Below are positions 1-9,101 of a stretch of 64,000 bases of DNA, piece by piece (the first letter of the stretch is position 1; each line of letters begins with the position of its first letter). This DNA is from Photobacterium sp. SKA34. Its GTDB lineage: Bacteria; Pseudomonadota; Gammaproteobacteria; Enterobacterales; Vibrionaceae. A model generated the notes under the pieces. That model did no database searches. It was not told the origin of the DNA and saw nothing but the letters and a program-made list of their open reading frames with translations. Position numbers and translations under genes: made by a program. Location: the NCBI RefSeq assembly GCF_000153325.1, contig NZ_CH724142.1:659089-723088 (forward strand). Reading direction: 5' to 3'.

Positions 1-1
1 T

Positions 2-775
2 CTCGAAAATACAAGCTATGCAAAGATTGCTAAATTATTAGAATTGAATGCTAGAACTGCAGGTTATCAAGTTATTATTTCGTGTAGTGATGATGATCCT
101 GTCACTGAAGTAGACGTAGCAAATCTATTATTAAGCCGTAAATTAGACGCACTTATTGTTGCGAGTGCCCTTCCTGCTGATAATGAGTTTTACAAAAACG
201 TACAGGCTAAAGGTACGCCTGTTATCGCCATTGACCGCGCATTAGATGATGAATACTTTGCATCCGTAATTAGTGAAGATCTTGAAGGGGCCTATGCATT
301 AACGAACGCACTGTTAGATCAGCCTATTTCATCAATCGGCTTAATTGGGGCAGTCGCTGAGTTGGGTGTTTCGATTGAACGAGAACAAGGTTTTCAAGCC
401 TCGATCAACAATCACCTCAAAACAGTGAATGTTAGTCTTGCCTATGGTGAACAATTTAGCCAACAGCATGGCGCGTTGATTGCTCAGCAATGGATTAATG
501 CTCACTGCTTTCCTGAAGCGATCCTTGCCACTTCTTATACCTTGTTTGAAGGTGTTTTAGATTGTTTGTTAAAGCACCCTGATATAATGGCAAGAACATA
601 CTTGGCAACCTTTGGGGACAATCGCTTACTTGACTTTTTACCCAATAAAATCCAATCACTCCCACAGCAATTCGATTTAATTGCTGATCATGCGCTACAA
701 CTCGCCCTCTCTGCGATTCAAGGTCATTATCAGCAAGGCATTGAAGTCGTGCCAAGAAAAGTGATGCGCCGATAA
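2..775 (+). CDS. cra: Catabolite repressor/activator Cra (FruR), 5'-truncated by window edge
   Basis: LacI-family regulator of carbon flow; Cra responds to fructose 1-phosphate or fructose 1,6-bisphosphate and controls glycolytic and gluconeogenic genes. The open frame runs in from the window edge, so the N-terminal helix-turn-helix is missing and only the periplasmic-binding-protein-like effector domain is visible. It begins LENTSYAKIAKLLELNAR, matching the LENTSYTRIA segment of E. coli Cra. Later landmarks also match: IDRALDDEYFASV, REQGFQASI, and ATFGDNRLLDFL near the C-terminus. The protein ends in KVMRR. No terminator is evident in the 140 bases before the next gene. Family identity is confident; the missing start lies outside the window. 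Confidence 0.93.
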   Translation, partial: LENTSYAKIAKLLELNARTAGYQVIISCSDDDPVTEVDVANLLLSRKLDALIVASALPADNEFYKNVQAKGTPVIAIDRALDDEYFASVISEDLEGAYALTNALLDQPISSIGLIGAVAELGVSIEREQGFQASINNHLKTVNVSLAYGEQFSQQHGALIAQQWINAHCFPEAILATSYTLFEGVLDCLLKHPDIMARTYLATFGDNRLLDFLPNKIQSLPQQFDLIADHALQLALSAIQGHYQQGIEVVPRKVMRR

Positions 776-915
776 ATCAGTATGCATTACAAAATATCAG
801 CATAATCTTTAATAACCCGTTAGATATTCAATACCTACAAGACATAAATAGATTGATAGGATGTGATATTAGTCGCATAATCATAGCAAGTCATCATCTA
901 CCTTTATGGCACGCT

Positions 916-1950
916 ATGTACCTTCGTTTTAAAAATTTGCTGTTAACGCACGCACAATTTGCTAATGCCCTTCGTATCACTATGGCTATCGCATTTAGCT
1001 TGGTCTTTTATCATTTTATTCCTGTTCCTCATTCAATGTGGGGACCAGTTACAGTAGGAGTGGTGTTGATGCAGCCACATGTAGGCGTAGTCAAAGAAAA
1101 AGGCTTCCAACGTGTAGGTGGAACATTACTCGGAGCCATTCTGGGTTTAGTTACTGTATTTTTTCCACAAAACCTCGTTGCATTTATTCCTATATGGATA
1201 CTAACGTTGTGTTTTTTACTGTTACTAAAAGCACATGGTAAGAATACGTATATCTTTTTCTTAGCAGTAATGACGCTGATCATCGTGGCATATCAAGGTA
1301 ACAGTACCCAAGAAATCTCTGTTGCATTATGGCGAGTCACCAATATTATTATTGGTAGTTTGATCGCGATGTCTTTTTCAATACTCTTCCCTATTCGCGC
1401 CAAATATTCATGGGATAAGCTATTTAATCAAAACATGCATGATTTACGTCAGTTTTATCAAGCGCATGCATCAGCCCATGTACCAAGTATTAAGGCACTG
1501 GCGCAGTTCAAAAACCACGTGAATGAACGCCAAATAAAAATGATAAGTTTGCTGGCGAATGTACAAAAGGAAAACCCAAAGTCAGCGGGACACTTTAAAG
1601 CAATTGTAACCATTCAAAGTTCGATGATTAGCTTAATTGAACAACTCATCGAAACCCATTGGAGTTCAGATATCGGTCGCCGTAAGCTATTAGAGCAAAC
1701 AGGATTGAAAAACTATCAGCAGCAAATAGTGCTGATTTTAAATCAATTAGCCGATGACAAAGATCTTAATATTGAACTGCCAGACATTCAGCAACTAAAA
1801 CAGATGGCATTACAAATATCACAGCCAAAAGACTCGATTTTACTGGGGCCTTATGGTTATCTATGGTTAACGCGTCAATTGGTTTACCGTTTAGATGAGT
1901 TAATTGTACAATTGAAATTAATTAAAAATACAAAAACCTTATCAGTATAA
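916..1950 (+). CDS. FUSC-family inner-membrane protein (small, 344 aa)
   Basis: The N-terminal half is strongly hydrophobic, with about five or six membrane segments (roughly residues 15-160). The second half is a charged, helical cytoplasmic domain ending in a YGYLWLTRQLVYRLDELI stretch. This is the plan of the FUSC/ArAE group of putative aromatic-acid or xenobiotic exporters, here in a half-length form with a single membrane block. The frame is open from a TTG at 853, but the ATG at 916 gives a more typical N-terminus (MYLRFKNLLLTHAQF), so I use it; no strong Shine-Dalgarno decides. A paralogue of the same size and C-terminal motif lies at 47511-48557. The substrate is unknown. Confidence 0.75.
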   Translation: MYLRFKNLLLTHAQFANALRITMAIAFSLVFYHFIPVPHSMWGPVTVGVVLMQPHVGVVKEKGFQRVGGTLLGAILGLVTVFFPQNLVAFIPIWILTLCFLLLLKAHGKNTYIFFLAVMTLIIVAYQGNSTQEISVALWRVTNIIIGSLIAMSFSILFPIRAKYSWDKLFNQNMHDLRQFYQAHASAHVPSIKALAQFKNHVNERQIKMISLLANVQKENPKSAGHFKAIVTIQSSMISLIEQLIETHWSSDIGRRKLLEQTGLKNYQQQIVLILNQLADDKDLNIELPDIQQLKQMALQISQPKDSILLGPYGYLWLTRQLVYRLDELIVQLKLIKNTKTLSV

Positions 1951-2102
1951 TGATACGAATGGTTAGTAATCTATACAGATGACAATCTTGATAATTGAAT
2001 AATGTATAAATAATTATCGCATAAATAAAGAAATGCCAAACGGTAAACAACAACGTAAACTGACTCAATAATATATTTACAGCTATGTCGGGAGAATCAG
2101 CA

Positions 2103-2477
2103 ATGACTCATAAAACGAAAACAATGGAAGTACCTGTAGCCATCGCCGATCGAGTACAGGCTTTAATTGATGCATTTGAAGCCAAACAGAAATTTAATGC
2201 CGAGCAGAAAGAAATAGTAAACAACTTCCTTGCTATGGATGGTTTAAGCTGTGAAATGGCGGTTTATAGCCTACCTCAAGCAGAATTAATGAATACATTA
2301 CGCTTTGCTTATGAGCTATCAGGTACAAACAGTAAATTTGTCACTAGCATTTTGACGCTAACGCGAGAGAACCCGAAAAAAGTTTTATCTGACGCTCAAC
2401 GCGCTTCGGCAAAAAGCTTGTTATTTAACCTAATCAACGACCCTTCTGTTGTTTCTGCTATGAAAGAAATAGATTAA
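2103..2477 (+). CDS. Conserved hypothetical protein, 124 aa
   Basis: A soluble, mostly helical protein of 124 residues with no signal peptide or membrane segment and no motif I recognise. The start at 2103 is chosen over an in-frame ATG at 2085 because GGGAG (2090-2094) lies at Shine-Dalgarno distance from 2103. It stands alone: about 150 bases separate it from the upstream gene, and a strong hairpin terminator follows. Codon use looks native. The function is unknown. Confidence 0.7.
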   Translation: MTHKTKTMEVPVAIADRVQALIDAFEAKQKFNAEQKEIVNNFLAMDGLSCEMAVYSLPQAELMNTLRFAYELSGTNSKFVTSILTLTRENPKKVLSDAQRASAKSLLFNLINDPSVVSAMKEID

Positions 2478-2508
2478 TTCAGCCCATTCTTTTTATAAAA
2501 GACAAAAC

Positions 2509-2542
2509 AAAACGGCATGGTTAAAATTAACCATGCCGTTTT
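2509..2542. terminator. Bidirectional intrinsic terminator
   Basis: A 16-bp perfect stem (AAAACGGCATGGTTAA and its complement) with a nominal 2-base loop. It has A and T runs on its two sides and lies between two convergent genes, so it can stop transcription from both. Confidence 0.9.
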
Positions 2543-2574
2543 TAATCCTACAACACTATCTATTTGGCATAATC

Positions 2575-3462
2575 TTAACTAATAACAGTAGTTACACCTT
2601 GCTCTTTTAGCCATGAGCTAAATCGTGGTGAGTCTTCAATAAAGCGGCTATACACCAAACATGGTTTATTCGAGCTTTCTACTGACTTCAATAACATTTT
2701 CACTAACAAAAGTAGTGCGTCGTTTTGTGCATCCGACATGTAGTTTAACGATGTATTCTCAATATCTTGGCCAAGTGTAAATTGTGCTAATTGCTCAACA
2801 TCAATAATAAAACCATCAAAATACTGCAAGAATGTTTCTGCTAATAATGCATTTGAAGGGACGCTACACATCATAAAGACTTTTAAATCATCAGCACCAC
2901 GACACAAACCTTGCTCAGCCAATAAATCAATCACTGTCGCCGCCTCACTGAACGTACGAACAAACGGTACAACAAGCTCGATATTTTTCGCATCAAGGCG
3001 TGCACGTTTAATCGCTTCACATTCTAGTTCAAACGCTTTTCGGTAATCTACATGACCGAGTCGAGATGCACCACGTAACCCCATTGTTGGATTAATTTCG
3101 TCTTGCTCTAATTCCGCACCTAATAAATGGCTGCGAGAGTATGAATTATCACTGGTTAAACATACTTTTAACGGCGCATCGCCTTGAGTGGTAGCCACTT
3201 TAATCAATAACTGGCTAAGTTTGGTTACAAATAATTCAGCGAAAGGCGTTTGATTATCGGCTTCTTTAAGCGCATCAAAAATAGCAGCTGTCGTTTCAGT
3301 AGAAAGTAATTCAGGCTTAGTAACAGCACAAGGATGAACACCAATATCATGAGCAATAAGATCATCAAGTGAGACAATCCCCACCTCACCATTTTCAAGT
3401 CCCGTTAACTGCACCGATGACGTCAACATTGCAGTTAACGTTAATTCATTTTCAGTTGTCAT
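2575..3462 (-). CDS. Stand-alone PEP-synthase C-terminal (PEP-binding) domain protein, probably catalytically inactive
   Basis: This 295-residue protein resembles only the C-terminal TIM-barrel domain of PEP synthase PpsA. The PEP-utilising signature appears as NPTMGLRGASRL (residues 124-135), followed by FELECEAIKRAR, VPFVRT (165-170) and MMCSVPSNALLAETFLQYFDGF (about 198-219), all close to E. coli PpsA. The nucleotide-binding and phosphohistidine domains are absent. The catalytic-cysteine segment, GICGQ in E. coli, reads CLVYSR here, with Tyr271 in the Cys position, and the RLSDFK active-site strand is also altered. It is divergent from aroH, the orientation ppsA has relative to ppsR-aroH in E. 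coli. I infer a decayed or repurposed ppsA relative; a regulatory role is speculative. Confidence 0.85.
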   Translation of the reverse strand: MTTENELTLTAMLTSSVQLTGLENGEVGIVSLDDLIAHDIGVHPCAVTKPELLSTETTAAIFDALKEADNQTPFAELFVTKLSQLLIKVATTQGDAPLKVCLTSDNSYSRSHLLGAELEQDEINPTMGLRGASRLGHVDYRKAFELECEAIKRARLDAKNIELVVPFVRTFSEAATVIDLLAEQGLCRGADDLKVFMMCSVPSNALLAETFLQYFDGFIIDVEQLAQFTLGQDIENTSLNYMSDAQNDALLLLVKMLLKSVESSNKPCLVYSRFIEDSPRFSSWLKEQGVTTVIS

Positions 3463-3801
3463 AAAGCACCAATACTTCCTTGTTAATAAGATGAGTATTT
3501 AAATAAATCGTCATCTAAAGCATGTGTATTCAGAAATACATTAAACACTATTACCGTATATCGACCTTACTTTGTGTTGAATTATCAGGCAAGAACTAAA
3601 GCTAATTACTGATAACTTATTCATATCAATCAAACTTTAAAGCTTGATCATTTCTTGATTATAAAATCATCATTAGTTTTCAATCGTAGTAATAGGATGG
3701 TTAAAAACCTAAGTGATATCACAAGTTTGGTTTATTAAAACCGATTTTTGGGCTATCTTAGCGGTGTTATTACAGAGATCCTCAAGGTAGGCAAACATAT
3801 T
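3463..3801. promoter_or_regulatory. Divergent intergenic region before aroH
   Basis: An AT-rich stretch between the divergent PEP-synthase-domain gene and aroH. It must hold the promoters of both. I looked for a TrpR operator (GTACT-type palindrome) and a Cra box and found no convincing copy of either. AAGGTAGG at 3784-3791 is the likely Shine-Dalgarno of aroH. Confidence 0.4.
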
Positions 3802-4860
3802 ATGCCAATGAAAACAGATGAACTTCGCACCGTGAGTTTAGGCTTGATGCCAACTCCAGCTGAAATTGAAGCAACATCACCAATGACTGATGAAATTGCG
3901 GCGCATGTAGATCACTCCCGCAAACAGATTGAGGCGATTTTAACGGGTCAAGATTCCCGTTTACTGGTGATTGTTGGACCATGTTCTATACATGATACCG
4001 ATGCAGCAGTTGATTATGCGAAACGCCTTGTTGCTGTACAAGAAACATATAAAGACCAATTGTTTATCGTAATGCGTACCTATTTCGAAAAACCACGTAC
4101 CGTGGTCGGCTGGAAAGGTTTAGTTACGGATCCTCATTTAGATGGCAGTTTAGACTTAGTAACTGGTTTAGAAAAAGCACGCAAACTATTAATTGATATT
4201 AACTCACTAGGCTTACCCACTGCGACTGAATTCCTCGATATGATCACTGGTCAATACCTTGCTGATCTTATCAGTTGGGGTGCCATTGGTGCGCGTACTA
4301 CAGAATCTCAGATCCACCGTGAAATGGCATCAGCACTGTCTTGCCCTGTTGGCTTTAAAAACGGCACAGACGGTAATACAAAAATTGCGATTGATGCTAT
4401 TCGCGCCACTCGTGAATCTCACCTTTTCTGTTCACCGGCAAAAAATGGACAAATGACGATTTACCGTACTTCCGGTAACCCTTACGGTCATATTATTTTA
4501 CGTGGCGGTAAGATGCCAAATTATCACGCTGAAGACGTCGCAACAGCATGTGAGGCATTAGCCGAGTTTGAATTACCACAGAGATTAATTGTCGATTTTA
4601 GTCATGGCAACTGCCAAAAACAGCATAAACGTCAATTAGATGTCACAGCTGAAATTTGTGAACAATTAAAAAATAGTAGCCAGTCTATTGCGGGTATCAT
4701 GGCAGAAAGCTTTATTGAAGAAGGGAATCAAGCAGTTATTGAAAACAAACTTGATGAGCTTGTTTACGGTAAATCTATTACTGACCCTTGTATTCACTGG
4801 AACGACACGCTTAAGATGCTCGATATGCTAGCGGATGCCGTTAAAACAGCACAACGCTAA
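3802..4860 (+). CDS. aroH: 3-deoxy-7-phosphoheptulonate (DAHP) synthase, AroH type
   Basis: Condenses PEP and erythrose 4-phosphate into DAHP, the first step of the shikimate pathway. The sequence matches class I DAHP synthases throughout: VGPCSIHD, MRTYFEKPRTVVGWKGL, GARTTESQIHREMASALS, GFKNGTDGNTKIA, RGGKMPNYH and DFSHGNCQKQHKRQ. It is closer to E. coli AroH (the tryptophan-inhibited isozyme) than to AroF or AroG, notably in TDELRT at the N-terminus and TATEFLDMITGQYLADLISWGAIGARTT. The frame is open from a TTG at 3748, but ATG 3802 has a good Shine-Dalgarno and gives 352 residues, near the 348 of E. coli. Tryptophan feedback is expected from family, not shown. Confidence 0.95.
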   Translation: MPMKTDELRTVSLGLMPTPAEIEATSPMTDEIAAHVDHSRKQIEAILTGQDSRLLVIVGPCSIHDTDAAVDYAKRLVAVQETYKDQLFIVMRTYFEKPRTVVGWKGLVTDPHLDGSLDLVTGLEKARKLLIDINSLGLPTATEFLDMITGQYLADLISWGAIGARTTESQIHREMASALSCPVGFKNGTDGNTKIAIDAIRATRESHLFCSPAKNGQMTIYRTSGNPYGHIILRGGKMPNYHAEDVATACEALAEFELPQRLIVDFSHGNCQKQHKRQLDVTAEICEQLKNSSQSIAGIMAESFIEEGNQAVIENKLDELVYGKSITDPCIHWNDTLKMLDMLADAVKTAQR

Positions 4861-5006
4861 AATATCAATAAAAACAATTTGATGATATATAATACCTAGA
4901 TAAAAGAGAGGCATAGATTGCTTCTCCTTCATTATTAAGCGGTATAATATACGTGTTAATGTAGATAGGAAATATTCCCTTAGACTTATGATAAGAGGCC
5001 ATAAAC

Positions 5007-5489
5007 ATGCCATCTTTTGATATTGTTTCAGAAGTAGATTCCGTAGAAATCAAAAATGCAGTAGATAACTCAAAGCGTGAATTAGACACGCGTTTCGACT
5101 TCCGTAATGTTGAATCAAGCATTGAATTAAACAAAGAAATTGTAAAAATCACATCTGAGTCTGAATTCCAAGTAGACCAAATCGTTGCTATTTTGCGTAG
5201 TAACCTTGCTAAACGTGGTGTAGATGCTAATGCGCTTGAGCGTAAAACAGTCACTTTCTCAGGTAAAACAGCATCACAAAATATTGAATTTAAGCAAGGC
5301 GTAGAAACCTCAAACGCGAAGAAATTAGTGAAAACGATTAAAGACGCTAAACTGAAAGTTCAAGTTTCCATCCAAGGTGAGAAACTACGCGTTACAGGTA
5401 AAAAGCGTGACGACCTACAAGCGACTATGTCACTTGTGCGTGAACAAGATTTAGGTCAACCATTCCAATTTGATAATTTCCGCGACTGA
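5007..5489 (+). CDS. yajQ: YajQ-family (UPF0234) nucleotide/c-di-GMP-binding protein
   Basis: A 160-residue YajQ homologue beginning [21 protein letters not shown] and ending [10 protein letters not shown]. The family has two ferredoxin-like domains and binds nucleic acids or nucleotides; a Xanthomonas member was described as a cyclic-di-GMP effector that cooperates with a transcription factor. Length and sequence are typical. AAGAGG lies eight bases before the ATG. It is a single-gene unit closed by a strong terminator. Confidence 0.95.
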   Translation: MPSFDIVSEVDSVEIKNAVDNSKRELDTRFDFRNVESSIELNKEIVKITSESEFQVDQIVAILRSNLAKRGVDANALERKTVTFSGKTASQNIEFKQGVETSNAKKLVKTIKDAKLKVQVSIQGEKLRVTGKKRDDLQATMSLVREQDLGQPFQFDNFRD

Positions 5490-5505
5490 TTTTATCCAAA
5501 TAGCT

Positions 5506-5538
5506 AAAAAAGGAAGGCTTTTTGTCTTCCTTTTTTTT
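5506..5538 (+). terminator. Intrinsic terminator of yajQ
   Basis: Stem AAAAAAGGAAG / CTTCCTTTTTT (5506-5516 with 5526-5536), a nine-base loop and a T run. Confidence 0.9.
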
Positions 5539-5768
5539 AAAGTTTTTTTGTGCAGATTAAAATAATATTGTAAAAAATATACTCGAGGTGTATTATTCAA
5601 AATATAGTTTAAAAGCATTTTTAGTCATACAAATTGCATACCTCACCCGATATATACACTTTTATTACATAAAAAACCCACCATTATCACTGCATAATAA
5701 TGTTATTAATATAACGTTAACGCACTTGTATGCTTTGTAATCGAACGCAAATTTTTTCTCTTCAAAAT

Positions 5769-6082
5769 TTGTTGAACCTCAGATTTTTCCCCTATAATGC
5801 GCGTTATTCGATAGGGGCACTATTTACAAGGTTATCGAACAGAGAGAATCACAGCAGACATTGTTTATAACTTGCTTGATGTCAGCATGGAAACACAAGA
5901 GCGACAACGGACCCGTCACTGAATATAGAATGCATATCCTATATTTCACCATCAAATCGCATGTTCACACTTCTTATTTTTTGAAGCTTTATCTGTTGCT
6001 CTTCACATATGCGACCAAGGAAGATCAGAATAACTCAGCCCTTTGAAAGTTAAACATAATACTTATAAAGGAGATGTCCATT
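5769..6082 (+). promoter_or_regulatory. sdaC promoter and long structured 5' leader
   Basis: A promoter is visible at TTGTTG (5769-5774) or the overlapping TTGAAC (5772-5777) with TATAAT at 5793-5798 (spacers 18 or 15). This would give a 5' leader of about 275 bases. The leader contains two inverted repeats: TTCGATA/TATCGAA (5807-5813 with 5833-5839) and AATATAG/CTATATT (5922-5928 with 5939-5945). Its only open frame (61 codons from 5861) looks non-coding. AAGGAG at 6068-6073 is the ribosome site. The upstream part, 5539-5768, is AT-rich with no recognisable feature. The leader matches no riboswitch class I can recognise. Confidence 0.55.
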
Positions 6083-7372
6083 ATGGGCACCGAACAAAAT
6101 TTAACGGCAACGGCTTCTGCACAAAGCAAAAAATTAGGGTGGAGCAAAAGTGATACATTATGGATGCTTGGTCTATACGGTACAGCCGTAGGCGCAGGTA
6201 CTCTATTTTTACCAATTAATGCGGGGGTTGGTGGTTTAATTCCATTACTTGTAATGGCCGTTCTCGCTTTTCCAATGACATTCTTTGCCCACCGTGCAAT
6301 GACACGTTTTGTATTATCAAGTTCGAATCCTGGCGCTGATATTACAGAAGTTGTTGAAGAGCACTTTGGTAAGGGCATGGGTAAAGTGATCACATTACTT
6401 TATTTCTTTGCTATCTACCCTATCCTATTAGTTTACAGTGTTGCACTAACAAATACTGTTGAAAGCTTTATGCTTAACCAGTTAGGTATCGAACCACCAG
6501 CACGTGCAATTTTAGCGTTAGTATTGATCCTTGGTTTAATGGCAATTGTTCGTTTAGGTGAGCAATTAATTGTTAAAGCGATGAGTATCTTGGTATTCCC
6601 ATTCGTTGCTGTATTATTAATTCTTGCACTATTTCTTGTACCGTACTGGAATGACTCTATCTTCCACAACGTTATGCCAGCAGACGGTGGCTTAAACTCA
6701 GTGATGCTTGCAGTATGGCTAATTTTACCGGTAATGGTTTTCTCGTTTAACCACTCACCTGTTATCTCATCATTTGCTGTTGCTAAGCAAAAAGAATACG
6801 GCGTAAACGCAGAGCGTCAAAGTTCACGTATTCTAGCGCGTGCTCACATTATGATGGTATTAACCGTAATGTTCTTCGTTTTCAGCTGTGTATTAAGCTT
6901 ATCACCTGAAAACTTAGCAGAAGCTAAAGCGAATAACGTATCTATTCTGACTTACTTAGCGAACCACTTCGATACACCGATCATTGCTTATGTTGCACCG
7001 ATTGTAGCGATTATTGCAATTACTAAGTCTTTCCTTGGCCACTACTTAGGTGCAAGTGAAGGTCTAAATGGTTTAGTTATCAAAGTTACTCGTGATAAGA
7101 ATAAAGAGATCTCAAGTAAGGCACTAAACCGTTTTACCGCAATCTTTATGCTAGTAACAACATGGGCAGTAGCAACACTAAACCCAAGCATTCTAGGTAT
7201 GATTGAGAGCTTAGGTGGTCCTATCATTGCAATGTTGCTATTTATTATGCCAATGTATGCAATCAAAAAAGTACCAGCGATGAAGAAATACTCAGGCGCA
7301 ATCAGTAATGTATTTGTGACGGTTATCGGACTTGTTTCTATCTCTGCAATCTTCTACTCATTATTTATGTAA
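6083..7372 (+). CDS. sdaC: Serine transporter SdaC (HAAAP family)
   Basis: Proton-coupled L-serine importer of the inner membrane, with about 11 hydrophobic segments. It aligns with E. coli SdaC almost end to end and has exactly its length (429 aa): LWMLGLYGTAVGAGTLFLPINAGVGG, GADITEVVEEHFGKGMGK, YFFAIYPILLVYSVALTNTVESF, VFSFNHSPVISSFAVAK and LNPSILGMIESLGGPIIAM. ATG 6083 is preferred over ATG 6074 because AAGGAG sits directly against 6074 but nine bases before 6083. In many relatives sdaC neighbours a serine deaminase gene; here it stands alone. Confidence 0.95.
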   Translation: MGTEQNLTATASAQSKKLGWSKSDTLWMLGLYGTAVGAGTLFLPINAGVGGLIPLLVMAVLAFPMTFFAHRAMTRFVLSSSNPGADITEVVEEHFGKGMGKVITLLYFFAIYPILLVYSVALTNTVESFMLNQLGIEPPARAILALVLILGLMAIVRLGEQLIVKAMSILVFPFVAVLLILALFLVPYWNDSIFHNVMPADGGLNSVMLAVWLILPVMVFSFNHSPVISSFAVAKQKEYGVNAERQSSRILARAHIMMVLTVMFFVFSCVLSLSPENLAEAKANNVSILTYLANHFDTPIIAYVAPIVAIIAITKSFLGHYLGASEGLNGLVIKVTRDKNKEISSKALNRFTAIFMLVTTWAVATLNPSILGMIESLGGPIIAMLLFIMPMYAIKKVPAMKKYSGAISNVFVTVIGLVSISAIFYSLFM

Positions 7373-7389
7373 TGTATAAACAATGAGTT

Positions 7390-7418
7390 AAAAGGCTAGC
7401 TTAGTGCTAGCCTTTTTG
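7390..7418 (+). terminator. Intrinsic terminator of sdaC
   Basis: An 11-bp stem, AAAAGGCTAGC / GCTAGCCTTTT, with the five-base loop TTAGT, followed by a T-rich tail. Confidence 0.93.
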
Positions 7419-7510
7419 TTTTTTACTCTTTATCACTCTCAATATTGTTAAAAATTTGCTACATTATTAATAGCGTATGCCATTTTTATAACTTAAATAT
7501 TGGGTAGCCA

Positions 7511-8137
7511 ATGACTAATCAGCCAATTGATTTTCAACTCGAACACGAGAACCCGCTAATTTGGCCGATATTGTCATTACTGCAACACCAACCCAAAAAC
7601 TGGATGATCCATACCCTTAGCCAAGCATTAAGTGAAAAAGAAATGTTAGATACGCTTGATAGTGATAGTAATAAGGATCTATTCAAACGCAATTTCTTAT
7701 TAATGAATGCACTCTACCAACTCCAAATATTGTTGTTTCCTAAACAATGGCTACAAGTTCAAGCAATGGATATTCAACTGCTTAATATTGTTTATCAAAA
7801 CCATCATTTAGAACAAGAAGATCCGTTACGAGAGTATTATTTAGACTGGAGAAACTATCATGCTGATAGCAATGCGATAGAGCAACTACTAGGCTCTTTT
7901 TGGCGACGTTACCAGCAACATATTAATAATCACACAATAAATATTACGACGACATCCATTGACGATGATTTTGATTTATTTTCTTTATCCAATACAGCAA
8001 CACTATCGGAAGTCAGAAAACAATGGCGTCGTTTAGCACTACAATGGCACCCAGATCGTGAAGATGGTGATAGTGAGAAATTCAAACTATTTTACAACGC
8101 TAACCAACGATTAATTAGTTACTTAAAGAATAAGTAG
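7511..8137 (+). CDS. DnaJ-related protein with C-terminal J domain
   Basis: This 208-residue protein has a C-terminal J domain, the reverse of classical DnaJ. Residues 155-208 contain the helix II / HPD / helix III pattern (VRKQWRRLALQWHPDRED, HPD at 180-182). The N-terminal 150 residues are a conserved helical region of the DNAJ-related N-terminal type, common in Vibrionaceae and Shewanella. J domains stimulate Hsp70 ATPase, so this is a presumed co-chaperone; its partner is not shown. Three Hsp70-family genes lie elsewhere in this window. No zinc finger or substrate-binding region of classical DnaJ is present. Confidence 0.85.
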   Translation: MTNQPIDFQLEHENPLIWPILSLLQHQPKNWMIHTLSQALSEKEMLDTLDSDSNKDLFKRNFLLMNALYQLQILLFPKQWLQVQAMDIQLLNIVYQNHHLEQEDPLREYYLDWRNYHADSNAIEQLLGSFWRRYQQHINNHTINITTTSIDDDFDLFSLSNTATLSEVRKQWRRLALQWHPDREDGDSEKFKLFYNANQRLISYLKNK

Positions 8138-8251
8138 ACGTACTGATAATCAGACGGCTAATTTTTCACACACAGCTATCACAAAGTCCTGACAGTAAAA
8201 TAACTTTCACCATCTACATTGCCCCCGACATTTATTTATGGCTGCGAGACA

Positions 8252-8998
8252 ATGAAACTATATTATTTACTTCCTTTAACTACTTTCTTGTGCCAGACGG
8301 CTTTTGCTGCGACATCAACAGAAACGGCAGAAAAAGATCCTGCATTTGATGGTTCAGCAAAACTCGGCTTTATCTACTCAAAAACAACCAATACTTCAAT
8401 GTCGTTGAATTCCGCAACAGATCTTAATTACAAAAAAAATAATTGGTCGAATAAATTATCCTTAAGTTCTTTTTATACCGATAGTACTGAAGAAGAAGAT
8501 GGTGTTAATAAATATCAAATAGCACTAAAAAACGAATACGCGATGGGGCCTCATTCTTTTACTTATTTAAGTAATACCTATAATCACGATCAATTTGGTA
8601 CATATCGCAGTGAATATATTGTTTCTACTGGTTTAGGCTACAAATTTTACGATACCAAAACAACAAAATTAGTTGTTGGTGGTGGTCCTGGTTATCGTCA
8701 TAGTCGTCGCCAAGCAGATGATCCTGATTACCCAAATCAAACAGAACAAAACATGATTGCTAATGCATTCTTACAAGGAAAAAAACAGTTTACACCAACT
8801 TTTTCTGCTGGGTTTGAAAGCAATGTTGACTACGGTAGTTCTAATACAACCTATAATTTAGAAGCATTTATAAAGAACCGATTAATTGATCATATTGCAC
8901 TCATGTTAGATACCCAATATATCTACAATACAGAAGTGGCAAGTGATAAAAGTAACGATGAGATATACAGTACGGTCAGTATTACTTACGATTTTTAA
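8252..8998 (+). CDS. DUF481-family outer-membrane beta-barrel protein
   Basis: The protein has a signal peptide (MKLYYLLPLTTFLCQTAFA, cleaved before ATST) followed by alternating hydrophobic and polar beta strands. It ends in a phenylalanine (SITYDF), as typical barrels do. Strand content and the pattern LVVGGGPGYRHSRRQ and SAGFESNVDYGSSNTTYNLEA fit the DUF481 / YdiY family of putative salt- or acid-induced outer membrane proteins. The frame is open from TTG 8219; ATG 8252 is chosen because it gives a proper signal peptide. The function of the family is poorly defined. Confidence 0.8.
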   Translation: MKLYYLLPLTTFLCQTAFAATSTETAEKDPAFDGSAKLGFIYSKTTNTSMSLNSATDLNYKKNNWSNKLSLSSFYTDSTEEEDGVNKYQIALKNEYAMGPHSFTYLSNTYNHDQFGTYRSEYIVSTGLGYKFYDTKTTKLVVGGGPGYRHSRRQADDPDYPNQTEQNMIANAFLQGKKQFTPTFSAGFESNVDYGSSNTTYNLEAFIKNRLIDHIALMLDTQYIYNTEVASDKSNDEIYSTVSITYDF

Positions 8999-9031
8999 TC
9001 TTTTTCTTATAGAAAATATTTAGTTAGATAT

Positions 9032-9060
9032 AAAAAAGCCGAAGATTAATAACCTTCGGC
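9032..9060 (-). terminator. Intrinsic terminator (acyltransferase gene, possibly bidirectional)
   Basis: Stem GCCGAAG / CTTCGGC (9038-9044 with 9054-9060). On the minus strand it is followed by six T, so it fits the gene at 9102-10034 best. It may also stop readthrough from the DUF481 gene. Confidence 0.85.
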
Positions 9061-9101
9061 ATTTCTATTCCCTCTTTATATATTCGCTATCTTTGTCTTA
9101 A

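Noticed and set aside
3463..3801. TrpR operator before aroH
   Set aside because: This was expected from E. coli aroH, but no CTAGTTAACTAG-like palindrome can be found.
5861..6046. 61-codon open frame in the sdaC leader
   Set aside because: It has no ribosome site, its composition is random-looking and it overlaps the inverted repeats; it is treated as untranslated leader.
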